Origin: Cryptomeria japonica
Taxonomy: Eukaryota; Streptophyta; Pinopsida; Cupressales; Cupressaceae
Reading direction: 5' to 3'
NCBI RefSeq assembly: GCF_030272615.1
Contig: NC_081410.1
Coordinates: 127,844,640-127,908,639, forward strand
DNA: 64,000 bases
How positions within the stretch are numbered: position 1 is the stretch's first letter; each line of letters begins with the position of its first letter. Below, one piece after another: positions 10,129-23,406 of the stretch. The position numbers and the translations under genes are program-made. Below the pieces are notes generated by a model. That model was not told the origin of the DNA. It did not search any database and saw only the letters and a list, made by a program, of their open reading frames with translations.

Positions 10129-13100
10129 GAGATCTTAGTTTCCATCCATAGACGATTATCTCATTTGCACATAATTAGTAAGTAAGAAATATTTAACAAG
10201 TAAAGAAGCATTGGTATAAGCATCAAAATTATCATGTAACACATACTAAGCATAATAAGATCATGATGTAATGAAAATGGAGGTAAAGAAGACTCACAAA
10301 TATCCTCATGAAGATCTAAACAAGTATCATTGTAAAATATGATATCATTGATGGGATATATCATTAGACAAAAGAATGTTACAATTGAATCCATAGAACA
10401 ATAACATGAGATGTTGGATAATTATCTTCACAAAATGCATCATCATGTACAAGAGGGGGTGAATCCATTATGATAGATATGGGATCATCATGACAAGTAA
10501 AAGAAAGATCATCATAAGTTGCAATAATGTCATGAAGGGAGCTAGGAGGTGTCACATCATTGATATTAGTCATACAAGGTGTATCACAAGGTACAACATC
10601 ACTAGGTGCATAGTCATCACAATCAAAAGGCATGAGATAAATAGATTCAACATGAAACTTGTAGATTGATGAAATAAGGATATTCAAGAGGAATAAACAC
10701 GTATACAACATAATAAGATCTTCATAAATAATGCATCCCTATCCATAGCATAAAAGGACATATGGATCGTGTGTCATAAATGAGAGGAACATGTCCTATG
10801 TAGATCCACAAGAACAATAACACATTTAAAGGGTGGGTATGTGAGATGAATTAGGTATGAGAGAACGAAATGATCGAGTGCTAAGGTCAAAAGGATAGAA
10901 ATATATGCTGAATTTGATATGAATTTAGTTAAATTAGTGAATAATTAGTTTGAAACAAATCAACAAATGCAAACCCTAGGGGGAAATAGGGGTTGGGTAG
11001 GGTGAGCAAAAGCAAGATTAAATCCAAAAAAGAAAAGTAGACTAATTAAATCAAATACAAACAATAAGTGAATAATAAACCTAGAAGAAATAAATAGGAG
11101 TCGGGTTGATCATTGCCACAAATGTAAATAAATGTGGGAATTGAATAAAATAAATGTGCTAGTACTTAGCTCTAACTTGATGCAAAAATGCATCCAAAAG
11201 CCAAGGATCCATTGACTAATACTTCATAATTTTATCTATCTTGAGAATCGAACTGCATATCATTTCAAATCAAATTTGCGGTTGTAGAGGTGATCCTTGC
11301 ATGCTTAAAACTTATCTATTACATGGAGTGACCTTGTGACTCATGGAAATGATTTGATCACTAGGGTCAAGTAACAAGTTCTCCTTAGTTAAACCCCGAA
11401 TGTGGTAGCTTTGAGTGAATACTTTAGACAACAAAGAAGTATACAATAGACCTAAGAAGATGCGATATGAAGTAAATATTACTAGATTTCCTTTTATCCT
11501 TCAAAATATTAGACTTCAAATGTGTTTTTTAAGAATATCCTATGATGTGTTAGATATGCATTCACAATTAGGGCTAGTCTTTAAAAACATTACCCTACTT
11601 AAAAATTTAACACAATTTGCACAAACTCGTAATGACCAATGAAAGGAGTGAGAAACATTTGACTCTTTTTTTTATTTTCAAACTTGGGAGTCAAATTTGC
11701 AATTGAAGACTTGGTCCTCGTCAAACTTGTACTTGCATCGCTAACCTTGAGAGGAAAAAATATTATTTATGGAATGGAGTGAAATCTAGGGATATGCGAT
11801 AATGAGATTCAAGAACAAGTCGTATTATTTTATGATCTTTATGCAACTTGGGCTGTTTTATATGCAATTCAATGCATTGAAGACACGATAATTGTTGTAA
11901 ATCTCAAACATACGAAAAAAGAGCATAAAAAAATAATTTTCACCATTACAATTAAAAATGGCCAAGATAAAGATTTAAATTAATTAGCTTGTTATAAACT
12001 TCATTAAGCATCAAAAGTCAATAGAGCATTTATTCAATAAAGAGTGACAATTAAAATCCTCACAAGATTAGAAGTCCATCTTTTATAGTCAACCCCATCA
12101 ACCCTACAGTTTTTTTAAGGTCAAACTCCCTTTCATTCGAATTCTTGGGGTTCCAAGCTTGCCGGGTTTATAATTCCTCAAAAATTTCTATAAGCAAAGT
12201 TCAATAATGACCGAGAGTTTGACTCTTGTCAAGCCTTTCACAATTTAAAGAAATCAAATCAAAGAATCAGACCTATTCTACAGGAAACCAACATAAAAGT
12301 AACAAGAAACAAAACATCGTGTCATCATTAGAAATTGTCAAGGTAAAAACAGGATTCAAAACAAGTCTGATCCCAAAAAATGACCATCAATCTGGTCAGT
12401 TGATTTAGATCCAACTCTCTGAAGCTTCATCTTTGGGTAGGGGCGGCTCACAACATAGCACTTTCCTTGAGCAAACTGATGTGACACTATATGAACTCTC
12501 TATTCCTTGAGGACGTAGTATTAAATTCATTCACAGATTTATGTAGAGCTCATCTGACAGTAATGGTTGGTCAAACTATAAAAAGCTTCACTTTGGTCAA
12601 TCTACCGATATAGCAGATAAAAATTGCCTTTCCACAATTGGAATGGCTTAGTCATGCTCCCTTTGGAAAAAAGAATATAACCTAAGGTTATTCAATATGC
12701 TAAAATATGATTATGATAAATTTTCTCAAATGGCTTATTAAAAATGCACTAATGTAAAGGGGTTGAAGTGATTAGATTCAACTGTTTATAACTTATCATT
12801 TGTTCACCAACCTATATCAAACCAAAGGCATCTACTGGAATGCTAAAATTATTATGTCTATCCTTATCATGCAACCAACAGAAAGAAGGAAGATGCCGAA
12901 AAATGTATCAGGTAATTTTGTTATTATGTAAATAAAACTATAAAACTGAATTATGGAATGGACAAACATGGAAATGCAAGGATCGCACCTAGAAGTAGCA
13001 CGGCGGCAGGGATGGTAACTGGGAATGTGAATCGAGGAATCAGGACATGTCCCTATGGAATATAGGATTTTAAGCCTCCAAATTTTTAGTTGGATTGAGG

Positions 13101-13900
13101 TTGAACTAGTTCAAACCCAAAAGGATCAAATATAGGTGTAAAAGAAATATAAAATATAAGCAATGCAAAAAGAAAAATCAATTCTATTGAATTTCTATTT
13201 CTTTCATATCCTTCCATGGGGAGCAAATGGTTGTCACATAACTTTAAAGAATATCAAAATGTGAAAATGCTATGAAAACTAAATTATAGCTCTTTTCATA
13301 TTGTTTTAAGTAATTAACCTGTTGCATATTATCAATTTTTCTCACATACAAATTTATGTTTTCCCCATATTCTGACCTTTTTACCAGAATGCTTTTGAAA
13401 TTCAAGTGTAGTGAAGCTTCACCACACTTGCACGTGTCAAACTTCTCAAATATGGTTACTATGATCAAGCAGTGTTTCCACCACCATGGATTCGAACATA
13501 GTGGAAGGATTTATAACCAGGCACCCATTAAAACTTCCAACAGTAGAGCTGGTCTAGTATTACAAGCAACCTCTACTGAGAGACAAACATCACATAACTT
13601 CAAGTTCATAACTTACATTTCTAAACATTACTCCGGAGGCTAAACCACCTAGTAGCATATATTTATCTGTCATTTATCATCTTGGTATTCTTTGAATATT
13701 TTTATTTTTTTCTTAAAACTTATAACCATGGGTCAGGCTTTAATGTGCCCCATAATCATGACATCATTAGTTGATGCATGTATTCTGATGTTATTGGCTA
13801 CCTTGTTATTGCGGGGAAGCTTTGAACCAGGGTAAATCTCTTGCAAATGCCACCAATTAACATTCAGCCACGAGGTTATCCTTTAGAAGAATGCGACATT
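10129..13900. other. Unassigned AT-rich intergenic DNA
   Basis: No gene is supported. On the minus strand, ORFs at 10379-10711 (110 codons) and 10161-10394 (77 codons) encode Asp- and His-rich segments (SLHDIIATYDD, HDDPISIIMDSPP) that may belong to one decayed coding region in different frames; I do not recognise it. A 75-codon ORF at 11415 and a 95-codon ORF at 13356 have no family features. Confidence 0.35.
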
Positions 13901-14843
13901 AAAATCGATAGCTACAGATGTATAATCCCAACTTAATTGTGAATGAAATATACATATTTTTAGAAAATTCAAACAGGGTCATCAGGATATTATTCAATTA
14001 AATGATCAACTGAGAAAAGTTGCAGTGCTGCATACGATTCAATCTGCTTTTCACAGAATCACAGTTTTATATATTGTTTTTCTAAATACAAAAAATTCAA
14101 TTTATTATCACATTGGGCTTGCTAAGGCATTTTGCGATAATCACCTAGCCTCATTAGGAAAATAAATATGTACTGGACCAATTAGCAAGCTATTTCCAGT
14201 TGAAAGCCCAACCTGTGTCAATTCACCATCAACTATACATGGAAAAGGAAAAGAAATATATGTTATTTGAAGCTCAAGGACATGTAATAATTGGGGTGTC
14301 TACATTAAAGATAACCTAGCAACTGAAAAAGCTTACCAAATAGTATCTTTGACCTTTATCTTTGCAAGAATGAAAAGACAATTCAAAATATGGCTTAAAG
14401 TGGTAAATCCTCATTCTAGCAGACAAGCCAGTTGCTCCTCATTATACTGAAAGTTTTCACTAAAAAGTTTATGAACACGGTGATTTGTAATTCAGCTCCA
14501 CAAAGATGATTACAATGACAATGTGTCTATCAGGTCTTCAATTTTGAGGATTATAGCCACTGTAAACATAAACCAGAAAGAAGTGGCCTCTCAGTAGCTG
14601 CTACATTACTTGATGCACCTAGCCGATGGTGAGTAGCATTCTTATCAAGCCAATATGAATTTAGGAAACAAATAGATTTCAGATTTCTTTTCTCGTTCCA
14701 TCTTTAACACCATCAATAGAAACTAGAAAGCGTATCTGTGCTGATTTTTACATACAGAAGTTTCTTGATATCTGCAAATTTGACTTGAAAGGTTCTGCAT
14801 TCTTTGAAAGCTCATGCTACTGCTTCTTCTAGATATTTAGCTC
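13901..14843 (-). other. Probable 3' UTR and downstream flank of the SANT gene
   Basis: The stretch follows the TAG stop of the SANT gene on the minus strand and has no coding signal. AATAAA occurs on the minus strand at 14101-14106, about 740 bases past the stop, and is a candidate poly(A) signal. The true transcript end cannot be fixed without cDNA. Confidence 0.35.
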
Positions 14844-17800
14844 CTAGTTCACTATTTCAGAAACCAATATTCCACTAACCACATCTTCCTTTCCATCCTG
14901 TTCTAAATTTTCTGTGTAAAAGCCTGTCTTTGGAACTTTCATCACAGCATGGGTTCTTCTCCTCTTGTAACCATTTCGAGCTTTACGCTCTACCTGACAA
15001 TCATTGTTTCCTTCTCCATCAACAGAGTCCATACTTGTATCCACTATAGTGATATCACTATTATTATCTAAGCTAGATCCATTAGGCAAAAAGCTAGGGT
15101 CATATATACACTTCCTAGATATGGTTGTGGTATGAGAACTATCTGTGTTGGCATTATTCTTCCCACCTTTTCGCCGTCTTGCAGAGTAGAAACCAGATGC
15201 ATATGCTTCCAATGCCTTTGCAGTCAATGGGCGATTCCTAGTACTTTGCCTTCGTCCTTCCGCTTGAGACTCTTGTGCATTATTTTCCAGCATCTCATGA
15301 GGCTGGCCATCACCTGGAATATGACTTAGAGATTGCGTTTTCCCTGGTTCATTGGGATGCTCCTGAGAAAGTATGGGAATCTTCTGGGGGTGTGAATTTT
15401 GAAAATTCACACATTCCTCAAAAGGGCTGCCCCCCGGCGCTGCTTGTAAGTCATTTAGTTGCTCTTGGTAATGCCTAGATTCTTGCTTCAAGTGAGAGTA
15501 TGGTGATTTCCAAGCATCTTCATATGTTGGACTTGAGGACTGTTGTTGCAAATCAGTTGCCTTTTCTTGAGAGTGTCCAGTATCATGTTCAGATAAAGAA
15601 ATGTCTTCTGACTTTGTAGGTCCCATGTGTGCAGTTTCCATTCCTGAGATAGTACTCAGCATCACACTCTCTGAAGGATCTTGAGGAGAGGTTGAATCGG
15701 GTGAATTTTGAGATTTGACCCTGCATAGTTTAACTTTAGAACATAGCGCATTATTACTAGTCCTACTGAAAGACGACAAACATTCACTTTGAAGAGTTGA
15801 AAGATCTCGATCACTTTTCTTGTCGTTTGGTTGAGTTGAAGTCATTATGGATTTGCCTTTTTCTAATGTGGCAATTTCTACTACAGATGAAGGGGTTTCT
15901 TTACTGGTTTCAGACTTCACTTCTAGGCCAGATGTAACAAGTTGATGCTCTGTGGCAGCACTGGATCCTATCAATCTAGAATCTGTTGTTTCACAGTCAC
16001 CACAACTGGATATATTCAGTCTCCTCTGTTTTGAGATAGAGGAAAGATTATTACATGAAAATGGCACCTCATCATGTGAAACCACATCACAAGTGTCCTG
16101 AATATTAGGATAACTGCATCCTTCTTCATTTGGTTCCCAGGTTCTACCTCTGCCACTATATGATGAGTAAACTGTGCCTTCTTCTGAAATCGGTGCTGAA
16201 GGACCAGTTTGCAAAATTAGACCAGTGCTATAATTACCATTCTGTTCAGATTGTGATGATGGAAGAGCGCTGCTATGTGATGGTGACGCTGTGAATATGT
16301 CATCAAGCTCTGCTGAGTTCTCATTGTGTGTAATAGCTGGTACAGACTCAGCTGGATTGGTGCTCAATGGATCCAGGATTGAAGGTTTACAAACTTTCGC
16401 TTCCATACTCAGAAGTAACTCTGAATTCAGATCTTCTGTTTCCCCAGAATCATATTGAAGACAGGCTGATAGATCTTCTGTGGGTAACATTCTGTTTTGT
16501 CGAACACAACCTATATCCTCTCCTTCTGAGGCCAAACTTGTGTCAATTATTGTAAACACATAAGACTCTATATCACTTCTGTGATATCTTGGTTGAAGAT
16601 AGCATGGGGATTCTCGCATGCGATCACTTTGTTCCTCTAGAATCTCAGCAGTCCAGAGACATTCTGGCTTCAGTTTGCTTCCCATCATTTCACCCATTTC
16701 TGGCTTTGGGGGATCAAGCAACCTTGGTTCTAATGCTACCCGACTCAAAACCTCACTCAGGGAATCAAAATAATGAACCCCTTTCACTAAGATTCTTCTT
16801 GAGAACTTCTGTACACCAGGGATGAGGAAGACTAAAGATTGTTTAGAACCTAAAAATGCCTGATCGTCAGGTTGCTCAGAATGCCACCCTCTTGCCAAGA
16901 GACGGGGCCACACTGCTTCCCAAAACAAGTCATTAGATCGTGCTTTGCTAAGACGATAATCTCCGGTTAAGAATTTGACAATCTCTTCAGCAGAAAGTGA
17001 AGAGCATGCTCTGCCCATTGGGATTTCACAGCGTGCAGAAACAACCTGATTAGTTTTCATGGGGTCCATAAGAGGTGCTGTTAGGTCATGGTTTCCTTTA
17101 CCAATTCCAATTGCTTGAACAAATGTAATTAGCCCCACTAGTGTTTTCAGCTCGTTTACAAATTCTTCAATAGTAACCCGCCCTTCATTGAATCCTTTCA
17201 TGGCCTGTCATAAGCACAATATTGATCATAATGTTAAATTTTTTAGCTCAGCATCCAGCATTGAAGTTTAAAATAAGTGCTGTCGTAACCCCCAGAAGCA
17301 TCCTACAAAGCATGGTGTTAATATGCAATCCATATGATCCCCACATTCTGTCTTGTCAAAATATTTGGTACATTTATCCTTAAATCAAATTACAATTTTA
17401 CAGAAGTTCGTTCACAAAGAAGAAAATAAGGCAAAGACAACTTAGAAATTGAAGTTAGCTAGCTAAATAACACTGATTAAAAAAGCCATGCTATAACTTT
17501 TTGCTTTGACACAGCTTGATTATCTTCCTAACATGCTAATCAGGTCTACATTTTCAACAGTCAAACCTGCATTTGGAGTTTAATAAGTTTAAACCCAAAG
17601 TTCAAAGAAGTTTTTGAAAAAAGTTAGTGGACTAATATGTTCTGTTTCACTCTTTTGCAACAACTATAATACAGAGTTTTCCATTGGAAGAACAGGCTTA
17701 CATCTGGTATCTTATCTTTCAAATGCTCAGGTACATGAGGAAGCAAGCGCATTGACAACTCCTGCTGACGCCATCCAGAGAAAATGCGCTGTCCTTGAAA

Positions 17801-18757
17801 GCATTTTCTACTTTTAATTTTTCTAGACTCTGCCCACCTGCAATAGGATTCTGTTCCATAAAATTTAGTATAATAGTACACTAGGATATCTTTCATTTTT
17901 TTTGTCTCCATGAAACTTTGCACTGAGGTGAAGTTTTTGCCAAATATGTACAACGCAAGGAGAAAAACATCCTCTTCAGTCTCTGTCCAAGGTTCAGGTG
18001 CGCTACCAGGAACCATTATAAAGCTTCCTGAATTCAAATTTTTTTCTCTGTGATCATTATGACCACTAGGCTCAAATTTCTGTTTACTAGCTTTTGACAA
18101 CTCAACCTTTGCCTTCTTTACTCTCTTCCAACTTCCTTTTCCCTTGCGTCTTCGCCGCCCTTTACCAGAGGAAAGTGCATCAGGTGCATTATTAACTGCA
18201 TCTGCAGACTCTATACCAACATCATCTGGCTCTCTTTTAGTTAATGGAATTTCTAAGTTTGTATATACCATAGAAGAATCTACATGGTCCTGGGTAATAT
18301 GCATGTTATCAACAAAGTTGTTCTCCGGGATGCACCTTTCATCTCTCTCTTCAAATGAATCCTGCTCAAACCCATGTTCCAATTTTACCTCTGATTTTGT
18401 CAACTCCTTTGTAACAACTAGGCTCTCCACAGATGGTTCATTTCTGCAGTCCTTCTCAGACTCAGCTAGCGAAATCTTGGGTGAAGAGATTGTTATCTGC
18501 ATTATTGGCACAGACAGTCCTTCGGCAAACAGTTCTTCATAGTCATCATCCTTCACCTTGCTATCCTTACCTTCATTCCAGTAGCAAATCCTGGAGGGAT
18601 CAAAAGGTGGTATTTTGACTTGATATTGATCTCCAATTCGGGGAAATACTTGTGCAATATCAGAGCTATCATCACAAGCAGAGTCCCACACTAGAGTTGG
18701 AAGTGCTACTTTTTCCTCCATTTGCACTATTTCATCACCACTTTCAAGGGGCTGCAT
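14844..18757 (-). CDS. ELM2-like/SANT domain nuclear protein (two coding exons)
   Basis: Exon 1 runs 18757 to 17702 (352 codons from the ATG) and exon 2 runs 17204 to 14844 (GCC plus 785 codons and TAG), giving 1138 residues. The splice is in phase: GAT|GTAAGC to ACAG|GCC. In order: an ELM2-like motif, FPRIGDQYQVKIPP (residues 38-51); an Arg/Lys-rich likely nuclear signal (199-217); a SANT/Myb-like domain, PWTETEEDVFLLALYIFGKN to YYYTKFYG (256-301); RKCFQGQRIFSGWRQQELSMRLLPH (318-341) across to the splice site; then a conserved block with LFWEAVWPRLLARGWHSEQP and SLVFLIPGVQKFSRR (445-490). A Ser-rich, poorly conserved middle follows, and near the C-terminus RRQSTRNRPLTAKALEA (1003-1019). This order matches a plant-specific family of large uncharacterised ELM2/SANT proteins (Arabidopsis At2g47820/At1g09050 type, from memory). 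SANT domains usually bind histone tails or corepressors, so a chromatin role is inferred. No stops or frameshifts are seen. Confidence 0.9.
17205..17701 (-). other. Coding intron of the SANT gene
   Basis: The 497-bp intron has donor GTAAGC (G at 17701) and acceptor ACAG (final G at 17205) on the minus strand. Both frames run open past their splice sites by chance. Joining at these sites restores the family's continuous block from RLLPH to the NEGRVTIEEF segment. The exon 1 frame beyond 17701 adds about 25 unrelated codons before a stop at 17624. Confidence 0.85.
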
Positions 18758-21250
18758 ATTGCAGTCTTCTCAAGCTTGAAAAGTCTAATCTCCTGTTTCT
18801 GCAGCCCTATACAAGCAAGCAACTGTTAAATAGCATGGTAAGCAATTTATGAAAATTATGCCAAATGCTGCATTCACAGAAATTGCATTCACAAGAGTAA
18901 ATACACAGATGTAGCATAAACTACAAGAACATACAACATGAGTTCGATGGGCTATTATGATTTTCTTCTTGGAAGGATTTACCAGCAAGATTGCAAATCA
19001 ATCTATAATGGATATTGTAACATACATCCCTTTGGTAAAGACATTGTTTAACTTGCTAATGTAACTGATCCATCAGCTATTTTTATCATCAAAGAAGTTC
19101 AATATTAAGAATTTAAGACACATCTCCACTTGTACCATTAATAGAAATTCAAGATATTCTAGTTGCATTTAAAGGTGTTTATTAAGAATCAATAGGCCTT
19201 CCACCCACTGGTGGCATTTTTCCATCAATCTAATTTTGCAATCTCAGCTAATAAGCCATTCTGTTTACAGCACATTCATCATTGGGATGCAAAATTGAAA
19301 AAATAACTTTCTCAATCAATTATGAATTAAGTATCCAAACCAACACTTCTGCACACAGGCCTCCACCTCCACTAAATCTAAGCAAGACGGTTACTGGAGC
19401 TATGTACAAATAAAAACTCCTCAATAAATACAATAAAAGAACAAGTGCAGTTTCCACCAAAAAGGAATATTTATTGGATCAAATTCGTACCAAACCAAGC
19501 CAAGCCTACCTCCAAATTGCATCAAGTGTGAATGCCCCTTTGGTAAAATTTCAAATGACAAGACACAATGAGAATGTGGAATACAAGATTATATATAAAA
19601 ATGATGCTACCTGAATGAAGAGAAACAATCGATCTAAGAAAAGCAGCACAAAACCACAAAACACCACTCATCATCATACTCTCTACCGTCTACATGATCT
19701 ATTTCACACCATTTGCATCAATGGCAACATAACGATACTCATGGGAAGAGGAAAAAGATCTATATTTCCCTGTAGAACTCTGTTATGTTTTTGTTTTCTA
19801 AGTTTTTATAACTGTTCAAAACCATTTCTTGTTTTCCAAGTTGCAAGTTATGCAATTCCAGGTTTCTAGAAACCTTACCAAAACAGCAGAAACATATCTG
19901 GCAAATTTGGAAGCTTGGGAATAAATGTCTTTGATTCTAGCATTGATTCATAAATGAAACTGCAAATCCTCAATTTGTGGGGCAATTCTAGACTGGGAAT
20001 TGATGCCCTTCTCACTGGTTCACATTTCACTGCAAGACAGCCTTCAGAACCAGAATCAAGCTCTATAATGCCTTGTCATTCCTGTCATCTTTTCTAATGC
20101 TCCTGCTACCTTTATCAGATTTTTCAATGAGAATTTTGAATTTCCCCTTGAGTTGGAAAATGTGTGATCACTTTTGTGGAGATATTCTGCCCTTCAGTAA
20201 TACCAAGATGGATCATTTACACCGTGTAAGTAATATTATTGATTTCCTCAAAAGCAATCAATTGAGGGTCAAGATTTAAAAAAAATTCCAACCCTACAAA
20301 AAATCGTGATTCTTGAATTGAAATTAATGTTCAAGGAATCCATGTGGATCTTGAAAAAGTAATAATAATGGAATGGTCTATGCTTAGTCATGAATTACAA
20401 CTTACCCAATGAGAAATTTTTTCAAGTATGTACTTCTACAGAAACTTCATATGCCATATTCCACAATTGAATGCCACTTTATGATCGTTTATGTTTAAGT
20501 ATCTTATTCTTCTACTTGTGTAGAAATGTCACAGAAAATGAAGAGGAATACCACTATGCTACTAGCTTCACTAATCTCTTTTTTTAATTTCGCATATGCT
20601 CCTTAAATTTGGCAATATTCATAACAAAAATCCCACCAAATATAAAGCTTTTACATGGGAAACAATAGGTCCAACTGCTTAGAAAATGAGTGACAAAGTT
20701 TGGCCACACCTAGTAAGCAAAGTTTCAAAAGATAGGAATTACTAATTTGTTATTGAAACCTCATATTCATGATTTATACAACTTAAGAAATCTTATGAGC
20801 AACTATATTTGGATGAAGAGCTATGAGTTGAATATCCGTACAAATTCCAGATTTGCAACTTGCAATTCCTTCAGCTGCCCTTCTTCACACCAGGGCATGC
20901 ATTACTAAACAAACGCACACTACATCATCCCTTATGCCAAGAAGAGATGCTTTCCTTCTTAATCCAAGTGAATTTACCATTCTAATTTTCAACAACATTT
21001 TAGCATCTTTTAATTTCCCTCTAACATGGGGGCAAAATGATGAACAGCTTCAACATATAATCATATTACTTCCATCATGTGATAATATTATCATTTTGTA
21101 CTAAACTAACTTTTTATTGTAATGGTTTTAATCTTGTAGCGAGTTTCTCATTAAATTAATCTTCTAGTACGTATAGCTCTTAGAGCATATTCTTCTGGAA
21201 AATGTGCAGCATTTAAGGTGGGATATTCACGAGAGCTTCTTCTCTCTATT

Positions 21251-21920
21251 TATGATTCATTACCCATGCATATACATGCTGAGTCTTAGTACTAGGAATT
21301 TATTTATTTTCCAAGAAGTTCTAAGTGTTTCCATCTGCAGATAAAGACTTGATTTTCCCTCATGCTCCATCTTGTATCACTAAAACTCAATTTGCCAAGA
21401 ACATTTTGTGAACAACTTCATTTAGTTTAGTCTTTACAATCCACCTTTGACCCCTCTAGCTCCTTTTTAGTTGAACCATAATAGCTGTGCGTATACTTAC
21501 TGTTCTATTGAAACTGCACTTCCAGAAAGAAATCATCTCATTTAACACTGAACTCTATGAATGCTGGTTGAATTACTCAGTCAAATATGATTCATTACCC
21601 ATGCATATACATGCTGAGTTTTACTGCTAGGAATTTATTTGCTTTCCAAGAAGTTATATCCGTTTCCATCTTCACATAAAGACTTGATTTCCCTCATGCT
21701 CCATCTTGTATCATTAAAACTCAATTTGCCAAGACCATTTTGTGTACAACTTCATCTAGTTTAGTCTTTACAATCCACCTTTGACCCCTCTTAACTCTTT
21801 TTTAGTTGAACGATAATAGCTGCCCATATACTTACTGATCCATTGAAACTGCACTTCCAGAAAGTAATCATCTCATTTGACACTGAACTCTATGAATGCT
21901 GGTTGAATTACTCAGTCAAA
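21251..21920. repeat. 335-bp tandem duplication, two copies
   Basis: Unit 1 is 21251-21585 and unit 2 is 21586-21920. Both begin TATGATTCATTACCCATGC and end TTACTCAGTCAAA, with scattered substitutions between them. The units abut exactly and are of equal length, which suggests a simple tandem duplication that has since diverged. No coding signal was seen. Confidence 0.9.
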
Positions 21921-22349
21921 TATAATTCAAACATGGCCAATTGAAAGGATATTATCCTTTTATCCTAAGTATGTGTAAGCTAATTCTTAAAACAATTCTT
22001 GAAGGTAAATTATAAAGGTTGGAACAAAAATTATATTTTTGAATATATCTAAATTTTGCTAGTATTGGAGACTGGTTCAGATACCCTACAAAAATCATCA
22101 AAAAACTCACTCATTGTCTATCAACTCTGAAAATTGGATAACCAATACAGCATCATCAGCCCAAAAGATACAAAACTGTTTTCATATGTCCCTGCTAAAA
22201 AAAATTTAGTGAATGATCAGGTTCAATATTTGATTTAGTCATATATGTTATGGACCTTGATAGCTAACATTTTCTCAAGAACATCCTTTATGAAAGATCA
22301 GTAAAGGATCCAATTTTACAAGATTGGTTGAACCTTAGAATATGTAAAC

Positions 22350-23406
22350 CATAGTTGGAAGACTCGTGGGACTCGCCACGGACTCACCAAGACTTGCGAG
22401 TCTATTGGCGGGCCAAGTCGACTCACCAAGGACTCGCAAGCTGAGTCAAAATGAGTCCTAGCAAAAGACTCGCAAGTCTGTGCCAAGGACTCGCGCAAGT
22501 CCTAAGTCGGGACTCGCGAGTCCAACTTAAAGACTCACGATGCACAGAAACGTGCCCAGCAAAAGAGATAAGAACACATCAAAATATTATCTAAATTTTT
22601 TGTTTTCAAGTCAGTCTCATTCTCTTCGTCAGAATATTTACATGAAACATAACATTTTCTTATACTTTAAGTTATATTCTATGTATATATTGGCAGGATG
22701 TTTGAGAGTGGTTTCAGATCTCTAGGAGTTATAATGCAAACTCTAGGTTTTAGAAAATCTTTTAAATTTTCAGACTTAGTCAGATTTTAGTAATCAGTAT
22801 GCTCCTATTAGCATTCTCTTGCTCTCTCTATCTTACTCACTTTATTTGCCCCGAATTTTAGACCTATCTATCTCCCTATCACTCTTCCTCTATCCTCTCT
22901 CTCTACCACTCTCTATCTCACTCTCTCCTCTCTACCCCACTCTCTCAGCCTTAGACCCCAGCAAGTGGTCCTACCCTCAACTTAATTTTGGCGAGCTGGA
23001 GAAGCCACATCGGACTCCTAGTTCTATCTCTCGCTTGGTTTTTCACTAGAGCTGGGAAGAGGAAGATGTAGTCTTCTCTTTAGTTTGTTCATTGTTGTTT
23101 TTCACATTTGGACATATCATTATATGTAATTTGTAAACATTTATAAACTTATGCTGCTGTTATACATTTTAAAGTTTGAAACTATGAGTATGAATGATGA
23201 AATTTCAAATATTGAGTGTTTGGAGATCATATGACATGTGTAATGTTTCAATTATGGCTCTTATGTTCTCTAAATGCATTAATTTTTGTTTTGTTTTGTT
23301 TTTTTGGTAAAAGTACAGACTTTTTCTTGCTGAGTCCTTCCCCGAGTTTTTGCCGAGTCCGAGTCCGAGTGCCAACTCTGTGGCAAGTCCAAGTTTTCCA
23401 ACTTTG
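22350..23406. mobile_element. Non-autonomous TIR DNA transposon with GACTC-rich end
   Basis: The left end reads CATAGTTGGAAGACT and the inverted right end reads CAAAGTTGGAAAACT (two mismatches in 15). The flanking TAAAC is repeated at 22345-22349 and 23407-23411. Just inside the left end, 22360-22535 holds about ten GACTC/GAGTC words, many as GACTCG; the right end (23325-23390) has GAGTCCGAGTCCGAGT words. The interior includes a CT-rich tract (about 22815-22945) and no transposase. Clustered motifs just inside the TIRs resemble transposase-binding repeats of hAT elements. A hAT insertion should give 8-bp duplications, and only 5 bp fit cleanly here, so the superfamily is open. Confidence 0.6.

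Noticed and set aside
10161-10711. Acidic minus-strand ORFs as a gene
   Set aside because: Two frames, no start context, no recognised domain; kept only as an unassigned remnant.
18144-18542. 132-codon plus-strand ORF
   Set aside because: Antisense shadow of SANT exon 1, which has clear domain support on the minus strand.
22819-23049. Leu/Ser-rich 76-codon ORF
   Set aside because: It is a translation of the CT-rich low-complexity tract within the TIR element.
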